Source of the DNA: Clostridiales bacterium
GTDB taxonomy: Bacteria > Bacillota > Clostridia > Lachnospirales > Lachnospiraceae
Reading direction: 5' to 3'
DNA length: 64,000 bases
Assembly: GCA_021202925.1 (NCBI GenBank)
Contig: JAJQCD010000010.1
Coordinates: forward strand, 296,695-360,694
The notes beneath the pieces are model-generated. The model was not told where the DNA came from and made no database searches. It was given only the letters and a program-made list of their open reading frames with translations. Shown piece by piece: positions 16,668-24,935 of the stretch. Each line of letters begins with the position of its first letter. Positions within the stretch are counted from its first letter, which is position 1. The position numbers and the translations under genes are program-made.

Positions 16668-17732
16668 ATGAAGATGAACCAGAAAAGAAAAGTATTCATT
16701 CAGAATCTGATTACATACGCGATAGTGATCGGCTGCTGGATTATCATTCAGATTATGATACAGACCGGCAATATCAGCAGTCTGCTGAAAGGATTGCTGG
16801 TGCCGCTTTGTACTTACGCGATTCTCGCAGTTTCCCTGAACCTGACCGTCGGTATCCTGGGTGAGTTGAGCCTGGGGCATGCCGGATTCATGTGTGTCGG
16901 AGCGTTTTCAGGCGCCTTTTTCACCAATGTGGCGGCGAACGTGATCCCAGGCACCGGATTGCGGCTTTTCTTTGCGCTTCTGATTGGTGCGGCGGTGGCC
17001 GGAATTTTCGGTCTGTTGATCGGCATTCCTGTTCTCCGTCTGAAAGGCGATTATCTGGCAATCGTCACGCTCGCTTTTGGGGAAATTATCAAGAATCTGA
17101 TCAATACCTTGTATGTCGGCGTGGATGCGGCCGGTCTTCATTTTTCCATCAAGGATACGACTTCCCTTGGACTTGATGAGACTGGCGTCGTTATCATCAA
17201 GGGACCACAGGGCATCACGGGAACACCGAAGGCAGCGACCTTTACGGTCGGTGTGATTGTACTGCTGATTACCGTTTTTGTCGTGCTCAATCTGATCAAT
17301 TCCAGATCCGGCCGTGCGATTATGGCAATCCGTGACAACCGGATTGCGGCGGAATCCATTGGCATCAACGTCACAAAATTCAAACTGATGGCTTTCGCGA
17401 TATCAGCTTCCCTTGCGGGGGCGGCCGGAGTGCTGTATGCGCATAATCTGTCTTCCTTAGCTGCAACGACCAATAACTTTGGTTACAACAAATCGATCAC
17501 CATCCTGGTGTTTGTGGTGCTGGGCGGTCTGGGCAATGTGCGCGGTTCAATCATTGCGGCAGTAATTCTGACGCTGTTGCCGGAACTGCTGCGTGGACTC
17601 AATGATTACCGGATGCTGATTTATGCCATTGTTCTGATTGTGATGATGATCTTCAATTCCAGTCCGAAGGCGATTGAGATGCGTGCAGTGTTGCGGGAAC
17701 GCTTCAAAAAGAAATCGAAGGAGGCGGCGTGA
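16668..17732 (+). CDS. livM: Branched-chain amino acid ABC transporter permease LivM
   Basis: 354 residues from the ATG at 16668 (357 from the GTG at 16659). Partner permease of LivH with LNLTVGILGELSLGHAGFMCVGAF and the later SIGINVTKFKLMAFAISASLAGAAGVLYAH coupling region. TAGGTG lies 6 bases before 16668, so I prefer that start. The gap to livG is one base. Confidence 0.95.
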   Translation: MKMNQKRKVFIQNLITYAIVIGCWIIIQIMIQTGNISSLLKGLLVPLCTYAILAVSLNLTVGILGELSLGHAGFMCVGAFSGAFFTNVAANVIPGTGLRLFFALLIGAAVAGIFGLLIGIPVLRLKGDYLAIVTLAFGEIIKNLINTLYVGVDAAGLHFSIKDTTSLGLDETGVVIIKGPQGITGTPKAATFTVGVIVLLITVFVVLNLINSRSGRAIMAIRDNRIAAESIGINVTKFKLMAFAISASLAGAAGVLYAHNLSSLAATTNNFGYNKSITILVFVVLGGLGNVRGSIIAAVILTLLPELLRGLNDYRMLIYAIVLIVMMIFNSSPKAIEMRAVLRERFKKKSKEAA

Positions 17733-17733
17733 T

Positions 17734-18492
17734 ATGGCAATCCTTGAAGTAAAAGGTCTCGGCATCTCCTTCGGCGGTCTGAAGGTGGTGGATGATTTTT
17801 CTGTTACGATTGAAAAAGGGCAGCTCTACGGACTGATCGGTCCGAACGGCGCCGGCAAGACAACCGTATTCAACCTGTTGACGGGTGTGTATAAGCCAGA
17901 CGTGGGGACAATCCGTCTGGATGGTCAGAACATTACCGGAAAGAAGACGATCGAAATCAACCAGGCCGGTATTGCGCGAACGTTTCAGAATATCCGGCTG
18001 TTTAAGGAGCTTTCCGTTCTGGATAACGTAAAAGCCGGTTTGCATAATCATTATGTGTATTCTACCGTGGAGGGTATTTTACGGCTCCCGCGCTATCGGA
18101 AGATGGAACGGGCGATGGATGAGCGGGCGATGGAGCTGCTTTCGGTGTTCGATCTGGATGGGGAACGTGACTTTAAGGCCTCGAATCTGCCTTACGGGAA
18201 ACAGAGAAAGCTGGAAATCGCAAGGGCGCTGGCGACGGAACCGAAGCTGCTGCTGCTTGACGAACCGGCTGCCGGTATGAATCCGAATGAGACTGCGGAG
18301 CTGATGGAGACGATCCGTTTCGTGCGGGATCATTTTGATATGACGATCCTTTTGATTGAACATGATATGAAACTGGTTTCCGGTATCTGTGAGAAGATTA
18401 CCGTCCTCAATTTCGGTCAGGTGCTGACACAGGGAAACACGACGGATGTACTGAATGACAGGCGGGTGATCACCGCGTATTTGGGAGAGTAG
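17734..18492 (+). CDS. livG: Branched-chain amino acid ABC transporter ATP-binding protein LivG
   Basis: 252-residue ATPase. Walker A GPNGAGKTT near residue 38, the family-specific signature LPYGKQRKLEIARAL in place of canonical LSGGQ, and Walker B KLLLLDEPAAGMNP. ARTFQNIRLF is a LivG hallmark. AAGGAGG lies 12 bases upstream of the ATG at 17734. Pairs with LivF to power the importer. Confidence 0.96.
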   Translation: MAILEVKGLGISFGGLKVVDDFSVTIEKGQLYGLIGPNGAGKTTVFNLLTGVYKPDVGTIRLDGQNITGKKTIEINQAGIARTFQNIRLFKELSVLDNVKAGLHNHYVYSTVEGILRLPRYRKMERAMDERAMELLSVFDLDGERDFKASNLPYGKQRKLEIARALATEPKLLLLDEPAAGMNPNETAELMETIRFVRDHFDMTILLIEHDMKLVSGICEKITVLNFGQVLTQGNTTDVLNDRRVITAYLGE

Positions 18493-18505
18493 GAGGGAAG
18501 ATGGT

Positions 18506-19216
18506 ATGGCGATTCTGGAGGTTAAGGATCTGGAAGTCTGTTACGGCGTCATCCAGGCCATCAAGGGCATTTCCTTCGAGGTCAACCAGGGGGAGATCAT
18601 TGCTCTGATCGGCGCCAATGGCGCCGGTAAGACGACAACTCTGCAGACAATTACCGGTCTGATCCCGTCGAAAGCGGGTAAGATCTTTTATGAAGGACAC
18701 GATATCACGAAGACGCCCGGCCACAAACTGGTTGCAATGGGGATCGCGCATGTGCCGGAGGGACGGCGCGTATTCGCGCAGCTTTCGGTGCTGCAGAACC
18801 TGAGACTGGGCGCTTATACCAGAAGTGACCGTGGTGAGGTTGAGAATACGCTGAAGATGGTTTATGAACGCTTCCCCCGCCTGGAAGAGCGGAAAAACCA
18901 GCTTGCAGGGACGCTGTCCGGTGGTGAACAGCAGATGCTTGCGATGGGGCGGTCATTGATGTCGCATCCGAAACTGATTGTGATGGACGAACCATCCATG
19001 GGCCTGTCTCCGATCTATGTGAATGAAATTTTTGACATCATTGAAAAGATCAACGCGGACGGGACGACGGTGCTTCTGGTCGAGCAGAATGCCAAAAAAG
19101 CATTGTCGATCGCGGACCGTGCTTATGTTCTGGAGACCGGAACGATTTCCTTAAGCGGGGATGCCAGAGAACTGATGAACGACGAAGCAGTCAGAAAAGC
19201 ATATCTGAGTGAGTGA
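18506..19216 (+). CDS. livF: Branched-chain amino acid ABC transporter ATP-binding protein LivF
   Basis: 236-residue ATPase. Walker A GANGAGKTTTLQ, signature LSGGEQQMLAMGRSLM, Walker B KLIVMDEPSMGLSP, and the LivF hallmarks GIAHVPEGRRVF and LLVEQNAKKALSIADRAYVLETG. It closes the livJHMGF operon and is followed by a strong terminator, so the operon is complete. Confidence 0.96.
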   Translation: MAILEVKDLEVCYGVIQAIKGISFEVNQGEIIALIGANGAGKTTTLQTITGLIPSKAGKIFYEGHDITKTPGHKLVAMGIAHVPEGRRVFAQLSVLQNLRLGAYTRSDRGEVENTLKMVYERFPRLEERKNQLAGTLSGGEQQMLAMGRSLMSHPKLIVMDEPSMGLSPIYVNEIFDIIEKINADGTTVLLVEQNAKKALSIADRAYVLETGTISLSGDARELMNDEAVRKAYLSE

Positions 19217-19257
19217 ATTGTTAATTGTTATATTTTTACAAAAAAAACGAAAAAAAG

Positions 19258-19290
19258 AAGGGAAAGGTCTAGACCTTCCCTTTCTTTTTG
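19258..19290 (+). terminator. Strong intrinsic terminator of the liv operon
   Basis: AAGGGAA and GGTC pair with GACC and TTCCCTT (one bulged A), followed by TTCTTTTTG. The 199-base gap before pfp otherwise shows only the pfp ribosome binding site; no convincing promoter was found. Confidence 0.85.
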
Positions 19291-19415
19291 TGTTATGATA
19301 GAAACAATGTTTCCGTTCGAATGCAGATGCGGACGGTTGCCATTCAAGCATATGATGATTCGGGATGTCCTGAAGAGTCGCTTAATATTTTATAACAGAG
19401 GAGGACATTGTTACC

Positions 19416-20657
19416 ATGAAGGGGAATGTCGTTGTAGGCCAGTCGGGGGGACCGACCGCTGTAATTAATTCCAGTCTTGCCGGTGTCTATCGCACTGCTA
19501 TTCAGCGGGGTGCGAAGAAGGTGTATGGGATGCTGTACGGAATCCAGGGATTGATTGATGAACAGTATGTGGATCTCTCCAAGTATATCAAGACCGATCT
19601 GGACGTGGAGATTCTGAAGAGAACCCCGTCTGCGTTTCTGGGGACCTGTCGTTACAAGCTGCCGGATATCCATGAGAATCAGGATATTTATGTGAAGATT
19701 TTTGAAATTCTGGAAAAGCTGGATATCGAGTGCTTTATCTATATTGGCGGCAACGATTCGATGGATACCATCAAGAAGCTGTCTGATTATGCGATTCTGA
19801 CCGGTAAGTCACAGAAGTTTATCGGCGCACCAAAGACCATTGATAACGATCTGGCACTGACGGATCACACGCCTGGTTTCGGCAGCGCGGCGAAGTATAT
19901 CGCGACATCGACGAAGGAAGTGATTCGTGATGGTCTGGGCTTCTCCTACAAGAAGAAGCTGGTGACCGTGATCGAGATCATGGGAAGAAATGCCGGCTGG
20001 CTGACCGGTGCGTCAGCTCTGTCAAGAGGAGAGGACTGTGCAGGACCGGATCTGATCTATCTGCCGGAAGTCACCTTTGATCTGGACAAGTTCACCCAGA
20101 GAGTCCGGAAGCTGTTAGAGAAGAAGGATGTTGTAGTCGTGGCAGTATCGGAGGGTATCCGGATTGCGGATGGCCGCTACGTCTGTGAACTGGGCTCTTC
20201 CAGTGATTATTCGGATGCGTTTGGACACAAGCAGCTGACTGGTTGTGGTGCATTTCTGGCAAATCACATTCATCAGGAAGTCGGATGCAAGACCCGTGCG
20301 GTAGAATTCAGCACATTACAGAGAAGTGCGGCTCATCTGGCGTCCCGCGTTGATGTCAATGAAGCATTTATGTGCGGTGGTGCGGCAGTGAAGGCGGCTG
20401 ACGAAGGCGATACCGGCAAGATGGTTGTCATTGATCGTGTATCGGATGACCCATATCAGTGCGCATGCGGTATCTATGACGTGCATAAGATCGCCAACGG
20501 AGAGAAGCTGGTGCCGAGAGAGTGGATTACAAAAGACGGAACATATGTGACCGATGAATTCATTGACTATGTGAGACCGCTGATTCAGGGCGATTATCCA
20601 TGTGTAATGGTAGATGGTATTCCGCGTCATCTGTATATGTCTTCCGCTAAAAAATAA
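19416..20657 (+). CDS. 6-phosphofructokinase, PPi-type-like (GGND variant)
   Basis: 413 residues. Phosphorylates fructose-6-phosphate in glycolysis. The active-site segment PKTIDND (139-145), with Lys140 replacing the Gly of ATP-dependent enzymes, is a mark of pyrophosphate-dependent PFK. The donor-site motif reads GGNDS (111-115), whereas ATP enzymes have GGDGS and classical PPi enzymes GGDDS; the usual metal-binding Asp is therefore Asn. MGRNAGWLTGASAL is conserved. GAGGAGG precedes the ATG by 12 bases. Donor specificity is inferred. Confidence 0.88.
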   Translation: MKGNVVVGQSGGPTAVINSSLAGVYRTAIQRGAKKVYGMLYGIQGLIDEQYVDLSKYIKTDLDVEILKRTPSAFLGTCRYKLPDIHENQDIYVKIFEILEKLDIECFIYIGGNDSMDTIKKLSDYAILTGKSQKFIGAPKTIDNDLALTDHTPGFGSAAKYIATSTKEVIRDGLGFSYKKKLVTVIEIMGRNAGWLTGASALSRGEDCAGPDLIYLPEVTFDLDKFTQRVRKLLEKKDVVVVAVSEGIRIADGRYVCELGSSSDYSDAFGHKQLTGCGAFLANHIHQEVGCKTRAVEFSTLQRSAAHLASRVDVNEAFMCGGAAVKAADEGDTGKMVVIDRVSDDPYQCACGIYDVHKIANGEKLVPREWITKDGTYVTDEFIDYVRPLIQGDYPCVMVDGIPRHLYMSSAKK

Positions 20658-20674
20658 GGGGGAGGTGCGGCAAT

Positions 20675-21112
20675 ATGTTATCAAAGGCAATCAGAACGGC
20701 GACGGACGCGCTTGCGGGCAAGGTCGACGCCAACGGAAATCCATACATTGATCATGCCAACCGGGTTATGGATCGGATGAACACGCAGGAGGAAAAGATG
20801 GTCGCGATTCTTCATGATGTCGTTGAGGACACGGAGATGTCGCTGACGGATCTGCTGGCGCAGGGATTTCCAAGAGAAGTGGTGGAAGCAGTTGGGATTC
20901 TTACCAAGCGTAAGGATATGACGTATTTCGAGTATATTGACGATATCCGCTGTAACGAGCTTGCCACGAAAGTAAAGATCGCCGAGATCGAGGATAATCT
21001 GGATCTGCCGCGCGTACAGAAGATGTCATTCCAGACTTATTCCCCCCAGGTCCGTGCGAAGAAAGCCATCGCCATTCTCAAGGGAGAAGAGGGCGGATCA
21101 AAGAGTAACTGA
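20675..21112 (+). CDS. Small HD-domain phosphohydrolase (RelA/SpoT hydrolase-like)
   Basis: 145 residues. The HD motif ILHDVVEDT near residues 45-53, a preceding YIDHANRV (residues 24-31) and later KVKIAEIEDNLD resemble the ppGpp-hydrolase half of RelA/SpoT and MESH1-like proteins. There is no synthetase or TGS domain. Substrate unknown; (p)ppGpp hydrolysis is possible but unproven. GGGGGAGG precedes the ATG. It follows pfp by 17 bases and is followed by a terminator-like hairpin. Confidence 0.8.
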   Translation: MLSKAIRTATDALAGKVDANGNPYIDHANRVMDRMNTQEEKMVAILHDVVEDTEMSLTDLLAQGFPREVVEAVGILTKRKDMTYFEYIDDIRCNELATKVKIAEIEDNLDLPRVQKMSFQTYSPQVRAKKAIAILKGEEGGSKSN

Positions 21113-21129
21113 ATGAATGAAACAGAATC

Positions 21130-21174
21130 CCCCCTGCATATACTGTAACAGTACAGCAAGGGGGTATTTTCTTC
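21130..21174 (+). terminator. Terminator-like hairpin that contains the spoIVA ribosome binding site
   Basis: CCCCC-TGC (21130-21137) pairs with GCA-(A)-GGGGG (21156-21164), with an apical TACTG/CAGTA stem, followed by TATTTTCTTC. It looks like an intrinsic terminator for the HD gene, but AAGGGGG is also the only Shine-Dalgarno for the spoIVA ATG at 21175. Confidence 0.7.
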
Positions 21175-22659
21175 ATGGATCAATATCATGTTTATCAGGA
21201 CATCCAGGCCAGAACCGGCGGCGAGATTTATCTGGGAGTGGTCGGGCCTGTCCGGTCCGGAAAATCCACATTTATCAAACGTTTTATGGAACAGATGGTA
21301 CTGCCTGACATGGAAGACGGATACCAGAAGAGCAGGACCAGGGATGAGCTGCCGCAAAGTGCGGCCGGCCGGACGATTATGACGACAGAACCCAAATTCA
21401 TTCCCAAGGAAGCCGCCGAGGTTCGTCTCGCGGAAGGAATTACGGTGCGGGTTCGTCTTGTTGATTGCGTCGGATTCATGGTCGCGGGTGCAGGCGGGCA
21501 TGAGGAGAACGACCGGGAGCGAATGGTCCGCACACCCTGGTCCGACGAAGAGATTCCATTTACCATCGCTGCAGAAATCGGAACGCGTAAGGTTATCCGT
21601 GATCACTCGACGATCGGAATCGCCGTCACGACAGACGGTTCGTTTGGCGAACTCAGACGGGAGGCATACATAGACGCAGAAGAAACGGCGGTCCGCGAGC
21701 TTGCGCAGATCGGAAAGCCTTTTGTCCTTCTGCTCAATTCAGACCGTCCTTACTCGGAAGAGACGGAACGTCTGGCCGCTCAGCTGGGGGAGAAGTATGG
21801 TGTAACCGTTCTCCCGGTCAATTGTGAGCAATTGAAAAAGGATGATATCTGTCGGATTCTGGAGAGTGTTCTGAACGAATTCCCGGTCACGGAGATCGAT
21901 TTTTCGATTCCGAAATGGCTGGAGATTCTGCCTTCCGTTCATCCGGTCAAAAGCCGGGTCATCACGGAGGCACGGAATCTGATGACGCGGGTGAGGCACA
22001 TGAAGGATGTGCCAAAGGGGGCTCTCCCACAGTCGTCGGAAACGGATTCACCGATCCGTTCTCTGAAGGTGGATGAGATTGACCTTGCGGATGGAAGCGT
22101 TTCCGTTTCCGTATCCATGGACGACGGATGTTACTATGACATCCTGAGTCATTACGCGGGGATCGAAATCGAAGATGAGTATGAACTGATGAGAAAGCTT
22201 CGGGAGCTTGCGTCAATGCAGGCTGAGTATGAAAAGGTTTTGCATGCGATGAACCAGGTGCGGATGAAGGGGTACGGCGTGGTGACGCCTGACCGTTCGG
22301 AGATTGTGCTGGATGAACCGGCCGTCATCCGTCATGGGAACCGGTATGGAGTCAAGATGCGGGCGGAAGCGCCGTCCATCAATCTGATCCGGGCACAGAT
22401 CCAGACTGAGATCGCGCCGATTGTCGGCAGCGAGCAGCAGGCCCAGGATCTGATTGCCTATATGAAAGATCATGCGAAGAACAGTGAAGATGGAATCTGG
22501 GAGACCAATATCTTCGGCAAGTCCATTGAACAGATCGTGGAGGATGGGATTCAGGCGAAGATCAGCCAGATGACCGAAGACTGTCAGACCAGACTGCAGG
22601 ATGCTTTGCAGAAAATCATTAACGACTCCAACGGCGGACTGATCTGCATTATCATCTGA
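21175..22659 (+). CDS. spoIVA: Stage IV sporulation protein A
   Basis: 494 residues, matching Bacillus subtilis SpoIVA (492). An ATPase that polymerises on the forespore surface as the basement layer of the spore coat. Walker A GPVRSGKST (24-32), the conserved opening VYQDIQARTGGEIYLGVVG and a C-terminal QTRLQDALQKIINDSNGGLICIII, which anchors to SpoVM and the membrane in Bacillus. Marks the organism as a spore former. Expected to be sigma-E dependent, but no clear sigma-E promoter was recognised. Confidence 0.97.
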   Translation: MDQYHVYQDIQARTGGEIYLGVVGPVRSGKSTFIKRFMEQMVLPDMEDGYQKSRTRDELPQSAAGRTIMTTEPKFIPKEAAEVRLAEGITVRVRLVDCVGFMVAGAGGHEENDRERMVRTPWSDEEIPFTIAAEIGTRKVIRDHSTIGIAVTTDGSFGELRREAYIDAEETAVRELAQIGKPFVLLLNSDRPYSEETERLAAQLGEKYGVTVLPVNCEQLKKDDICRILESVLNEFPVTEIDFSIPKWLEILPSVHPVKSRVITEARNLMTRVRHMKDVPKGALPQSSETDSPIRSLKVDEIDLADGSVSVSVSMDDGCYYDILSHYAGIEIEDEYELMRKLRELASMQAEYEKVLHAMNQVRMKGYGVVTPDRSEIVLDEPAVIRHGNRYGVKMRAEAPSINLIRAQIQTEIAPIVGSEQQAQDLIAYMKDHAKNSEDGIWETNIFGKSIEQIVEDGIQAKISQMTEDCQTRLQDALQKIINDSNGGLICIII

Positions 22660-22695
22660 CCTGCTGCAAACACAATCTGCGAAGGAGGAAATGCA

Positions 22696-24297
22696 ATGAA
22701 GCTGGAATTTATCGGGGCGGCTCATGAAGTGACCGGAAGCTGTCATTATCTGGAGGTTGCGGGAACCAGGCTGTTTGTCGACTGTGGAATGGAACAGGGC
22801 GCCAATATTTACGAGAATGTGGAAACTCCGGTTCCCTATTCGGACATTGATTTTGTCCTTGTCACCCATTCGCACATTGACCATGTCGGGCTGCTGCCTT
22901 ACATCTATGCGCGGGGATTCCGCGGTCGCGTTATCGCCACTTCTGCGACCTGCGATCTGTGCTATATCATGCTCAAGGACAGCGCCCACATTCAGGAATC
23001 GGAGGCAGAATGGAAAAACCGCAAGAACCGGCGGGCCGGCAAGGCAGAAGTGGAGCCCCTCTATACGATGGCTGACGCGGAGGGAGTACTCGAACATTTT
23101 GAGGCATATGATTACGGAAAGACCATTTCGCTGAATGACGCCCTGACGATTCGTTTTACGGATGTGGGACATCTGCTGGGTTCTGCGTCCATTGAAATCT
23201 GGATGAAGGAGGACGGCATTCGCAAAAAGATCGTCTTTTCCGGCGATATCGGCAATAAGAATAAGCCTTTGATTCGTGACCCGTCTTATGTGAAGGATGC
23301 GGATTATGCGGTGATGGAATCGACCTATGGAGACCGTTATCATCAGAAGGGATCTGACCATATTGAGGAACTGGCGCGGATTACACAGGAGACGCTTGAC
23401 CGGGGCGGAAATGTGGTGATTCCGGCGTTTGCGGTCGGCCGCACACAGGAACTTCTGTATTTCTACCGGGAAATCAAGGAGCGCGGATTGGTTACCGGTC
23501 ATGACGGCTTCGAGGTTTATGTGGACAGCCCGCTCGCGATCGAGGCAACTCATGTGTTCAAGATGAATCAGCTGGACTGCTATGACCAGGAGACGCGGAC
23601 CATGGTGATGCAGGGCATCAACCCCATTTCCTTCCGTGGATTGACTCTGACTGTCGGCAGCGACGAATCGAAAAACATCAATTTTGATCCAACGCCGAAG
23701 GTGATCATTTCCGCATCCGGCATGTGTGACGCCGGCCGGATTCGTCATCATCTGAAGCACAATCTGTGGCGTAAGGAGTCGACAATTGTCTTTGCAGGCT
23801 ATCAGGCGGAGGGCACGATCGGCCGCATACTGATTGACGGAGCCAAATCAGTCAAACTCTTTGGTGAAACCATCGATGTCGAGGCGCAGATTGAGACCTT
23901 GCATGACATCAGTGGTCATGCGGACAAGAATGGGCTGCTGGAATGGGCGTGCGCGTTTGAGACGAAGCCGTCCCGCTTTTTCATCGTCCATGGGCAGGAC
24001 AGCGTCTGCGATCGTTTTGCCGAGGATGTGACAAAAGCGACCGGTGTGATGGCTTCGGCGCCTTACTCCGGAGCGGAATTTGATCTGGCAAGGGGCGTGT
24101 GGATCCGCGAGGCCGAGCCGATGCCGATATCAAAGAAATCAGCCGCAACGGCGAAAGCGTCGTCGGTCTATGCGCGTCTGTTGGCTGCCGGACAGCGTCT
24201 GCTTGCCGTCATCGCGCACAACGAAGGAGGCGCCAACAAGGACCTTGCGAAGTTTACCGATCAGATCAATGCGCTGTGTGAGAAATGGGATAGATAG
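22696..24297 (+). CDS. Beta-CASP metallo-beta-lactamase nuclease (RNA-processing type)
   Basis: 533 residues. Zinc motif THSHIDH (57-63), GHLLGSASIEI, FSGDIGN and ESTYGDR, followed by a beta-CASP domain with VIPAFAVGRTQELLY, PKVIISASGMCDAGRI and FAGYQAEGTIGR, closing with DISGHADKNGL and FFIVHGQ. This is the CPSF/YSH1-like bacterial branch, probably an RNA nuclease. An added about 60-residue C-terminal helical tail follows. AAGGAGG lies upstream; rnhA follows 11 bases later. Confidence 0.92.
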   Translation: MKLEFIGAAHEVTGSCHYLEVAGTRLFVDCGMEQGANIYENVETPVPYSDIDFVLVTHSHIDHVGLLPYIYARGFRGRVIATSATCDLCYIMLKDSAHIQESEAEWKNRKNRRAGKAEVEPLYTMADAEGVLEHFEAYDYGKTISLNDALTIRFTDVGHLLGSASIEIWMKEDGIRKKIVFSGDIGNKNKPLIRDPSYVKDADYAVMESTYGDRYHQKGSDHIEELARITQETLDRGGNVVIPAFAVGRTQELLYFYREIKERGLVTGHDGFEVYVDSPLAIEATHVFKMNQLDCYDQETRTMVMQGINPISFRGLTLTVGSDESKNINFDPTPKVIISASGMCDAGRIRHHLKHNLWRKESTIVFAGYQAEGTIGRILIDGAKSVKLFGETIDVEAQIETLHDISGHADKNGLLEWACAFETKPSRFFIVHGQDSVCDRFAEDVTKATGVMASAPYSGAEFDLARGVWIREAEPMPISKKSAATAKASSVYARLLAAGQRLLAVIAHNEGGANKDLAKFTDQINALCEKWDR

Positions 24298-24308
24298 GAG
24301 TCTGGCTT

Positions 24309-24791
24309 ATGTCTAAGGTACAGATTTATACGGATGGAGCGGCGCGGGGAAACCCGGACGGGCCGGGTGGATACGGAGCGGTGATTCAGTTTCTGGACAG
24401 CCAGGGGCGACTGCATGAGAAAATTCTGTCGGCCGGTTACCGCAAAACGACCAATAACCGGATGGAACTGATGGCTGCGATCGTGGCGCTGGAAGCGCTG
24501 AACCGCCCCTGCGAAGTGGAGCTTTATTCGGACTCCAAGTATCTGACTGATGCTTTCAATCAAAAATGGATCGATAACTGGGTCAAAAACAACTGGGTAC
24601 GGGGGAAAAGCGGACCGGTGAAAAACATTGATCTGTGGGAGCGGCTTCTGAAGGCGAAGGCTCCTCACAGAGTCATGTTCATCTGGGTCAGAGGACACGC
24701 GGGACATCCGCAGAATGAACGCTGTGATCTGCTTGCCACATCTGCCGCAGACGGAGAGGATCTTCTTGACGATCCGGGCGTGAACAGCTGA
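24309..24791 (+). CDS. rnhA: Ribonuclease HI
   Basis: 160 residues. Degrades the RNA strand of RNA-DNA hybrids. Catalytic residues visible: D9 (YTDGAARGNP), E53 (NNRMELMA), D75 (YSDSKYL); the later VRGHAGHPQNERCD supplies the histidine loop and final Asp. It also has the basic 'handle' region WIDNWVKNNWVRGKSGPVKN. TAGGAG lies upstream. Paired with the beta-CASP gene. Confidence 0.96.
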   Translation: MSKVQIYTDGAARGNPDGPGGYGAVIQFLDSQGRLHEKILSAGYRKTTNNRMELMAAIVALEALNRPCEVELYSDSKYLTDAFNQKWIDNWVKNNWVRGKSGPVKNIDLWERLLKAKAPHRVMFIWVRGHAGHPQNERCDLLATSAADGEDLLDDPGVNS

Positions 24792-24808
24792 ATGATTGCA
24801 ATTCCGCC

Positions 24809-24837
24809 TTGATTATCGGAAATTCCTGTGCTATATT
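24809..24837 (+). promoter_or_regulatory. Probable alaS promoter
   Basis: TTGATT (24809-24814), 17-base spacer, TATATT (24832-24837). The roughly 90-base leader to alaS has no T-box consensus. Confidence 0.6.
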
Positions 24838-24935
24838 TAATCGGGATTATTCAGGAGATTCAGAATCTTTGAATGATAAAAAGACAGGCCGCCCGGTCGA
24901 ATGAAAGCGGCTGAAATTACGGAGGAAACGTTACT

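Noticed and set aside
19291..19415. Promoter for pfp using TATGAT at 19294
   Set aside because: No acceptable -35 at the right distance; overlaps the liv terminator.
21113..21174. Sigma-E promoter for spoIVA
   Set aside because: CATATACT near 21137 loosely resembles a sigma-E -10, but no -35 with proper spacing is seen.
22213..23760. Long open frame on the minus strand opposite the beta-CASP gene (515 codons)
   Set aside because: The plus-strand protein is a complete, recognisable nuclease; the antisense translation has no family pattern and no usable ribosome binding site.
24792..24935. T-box riboswitch before alaS
   Set aside because: The conserved T-box sequence and specifier/antiterminator layout are not visible; only a promoter is.
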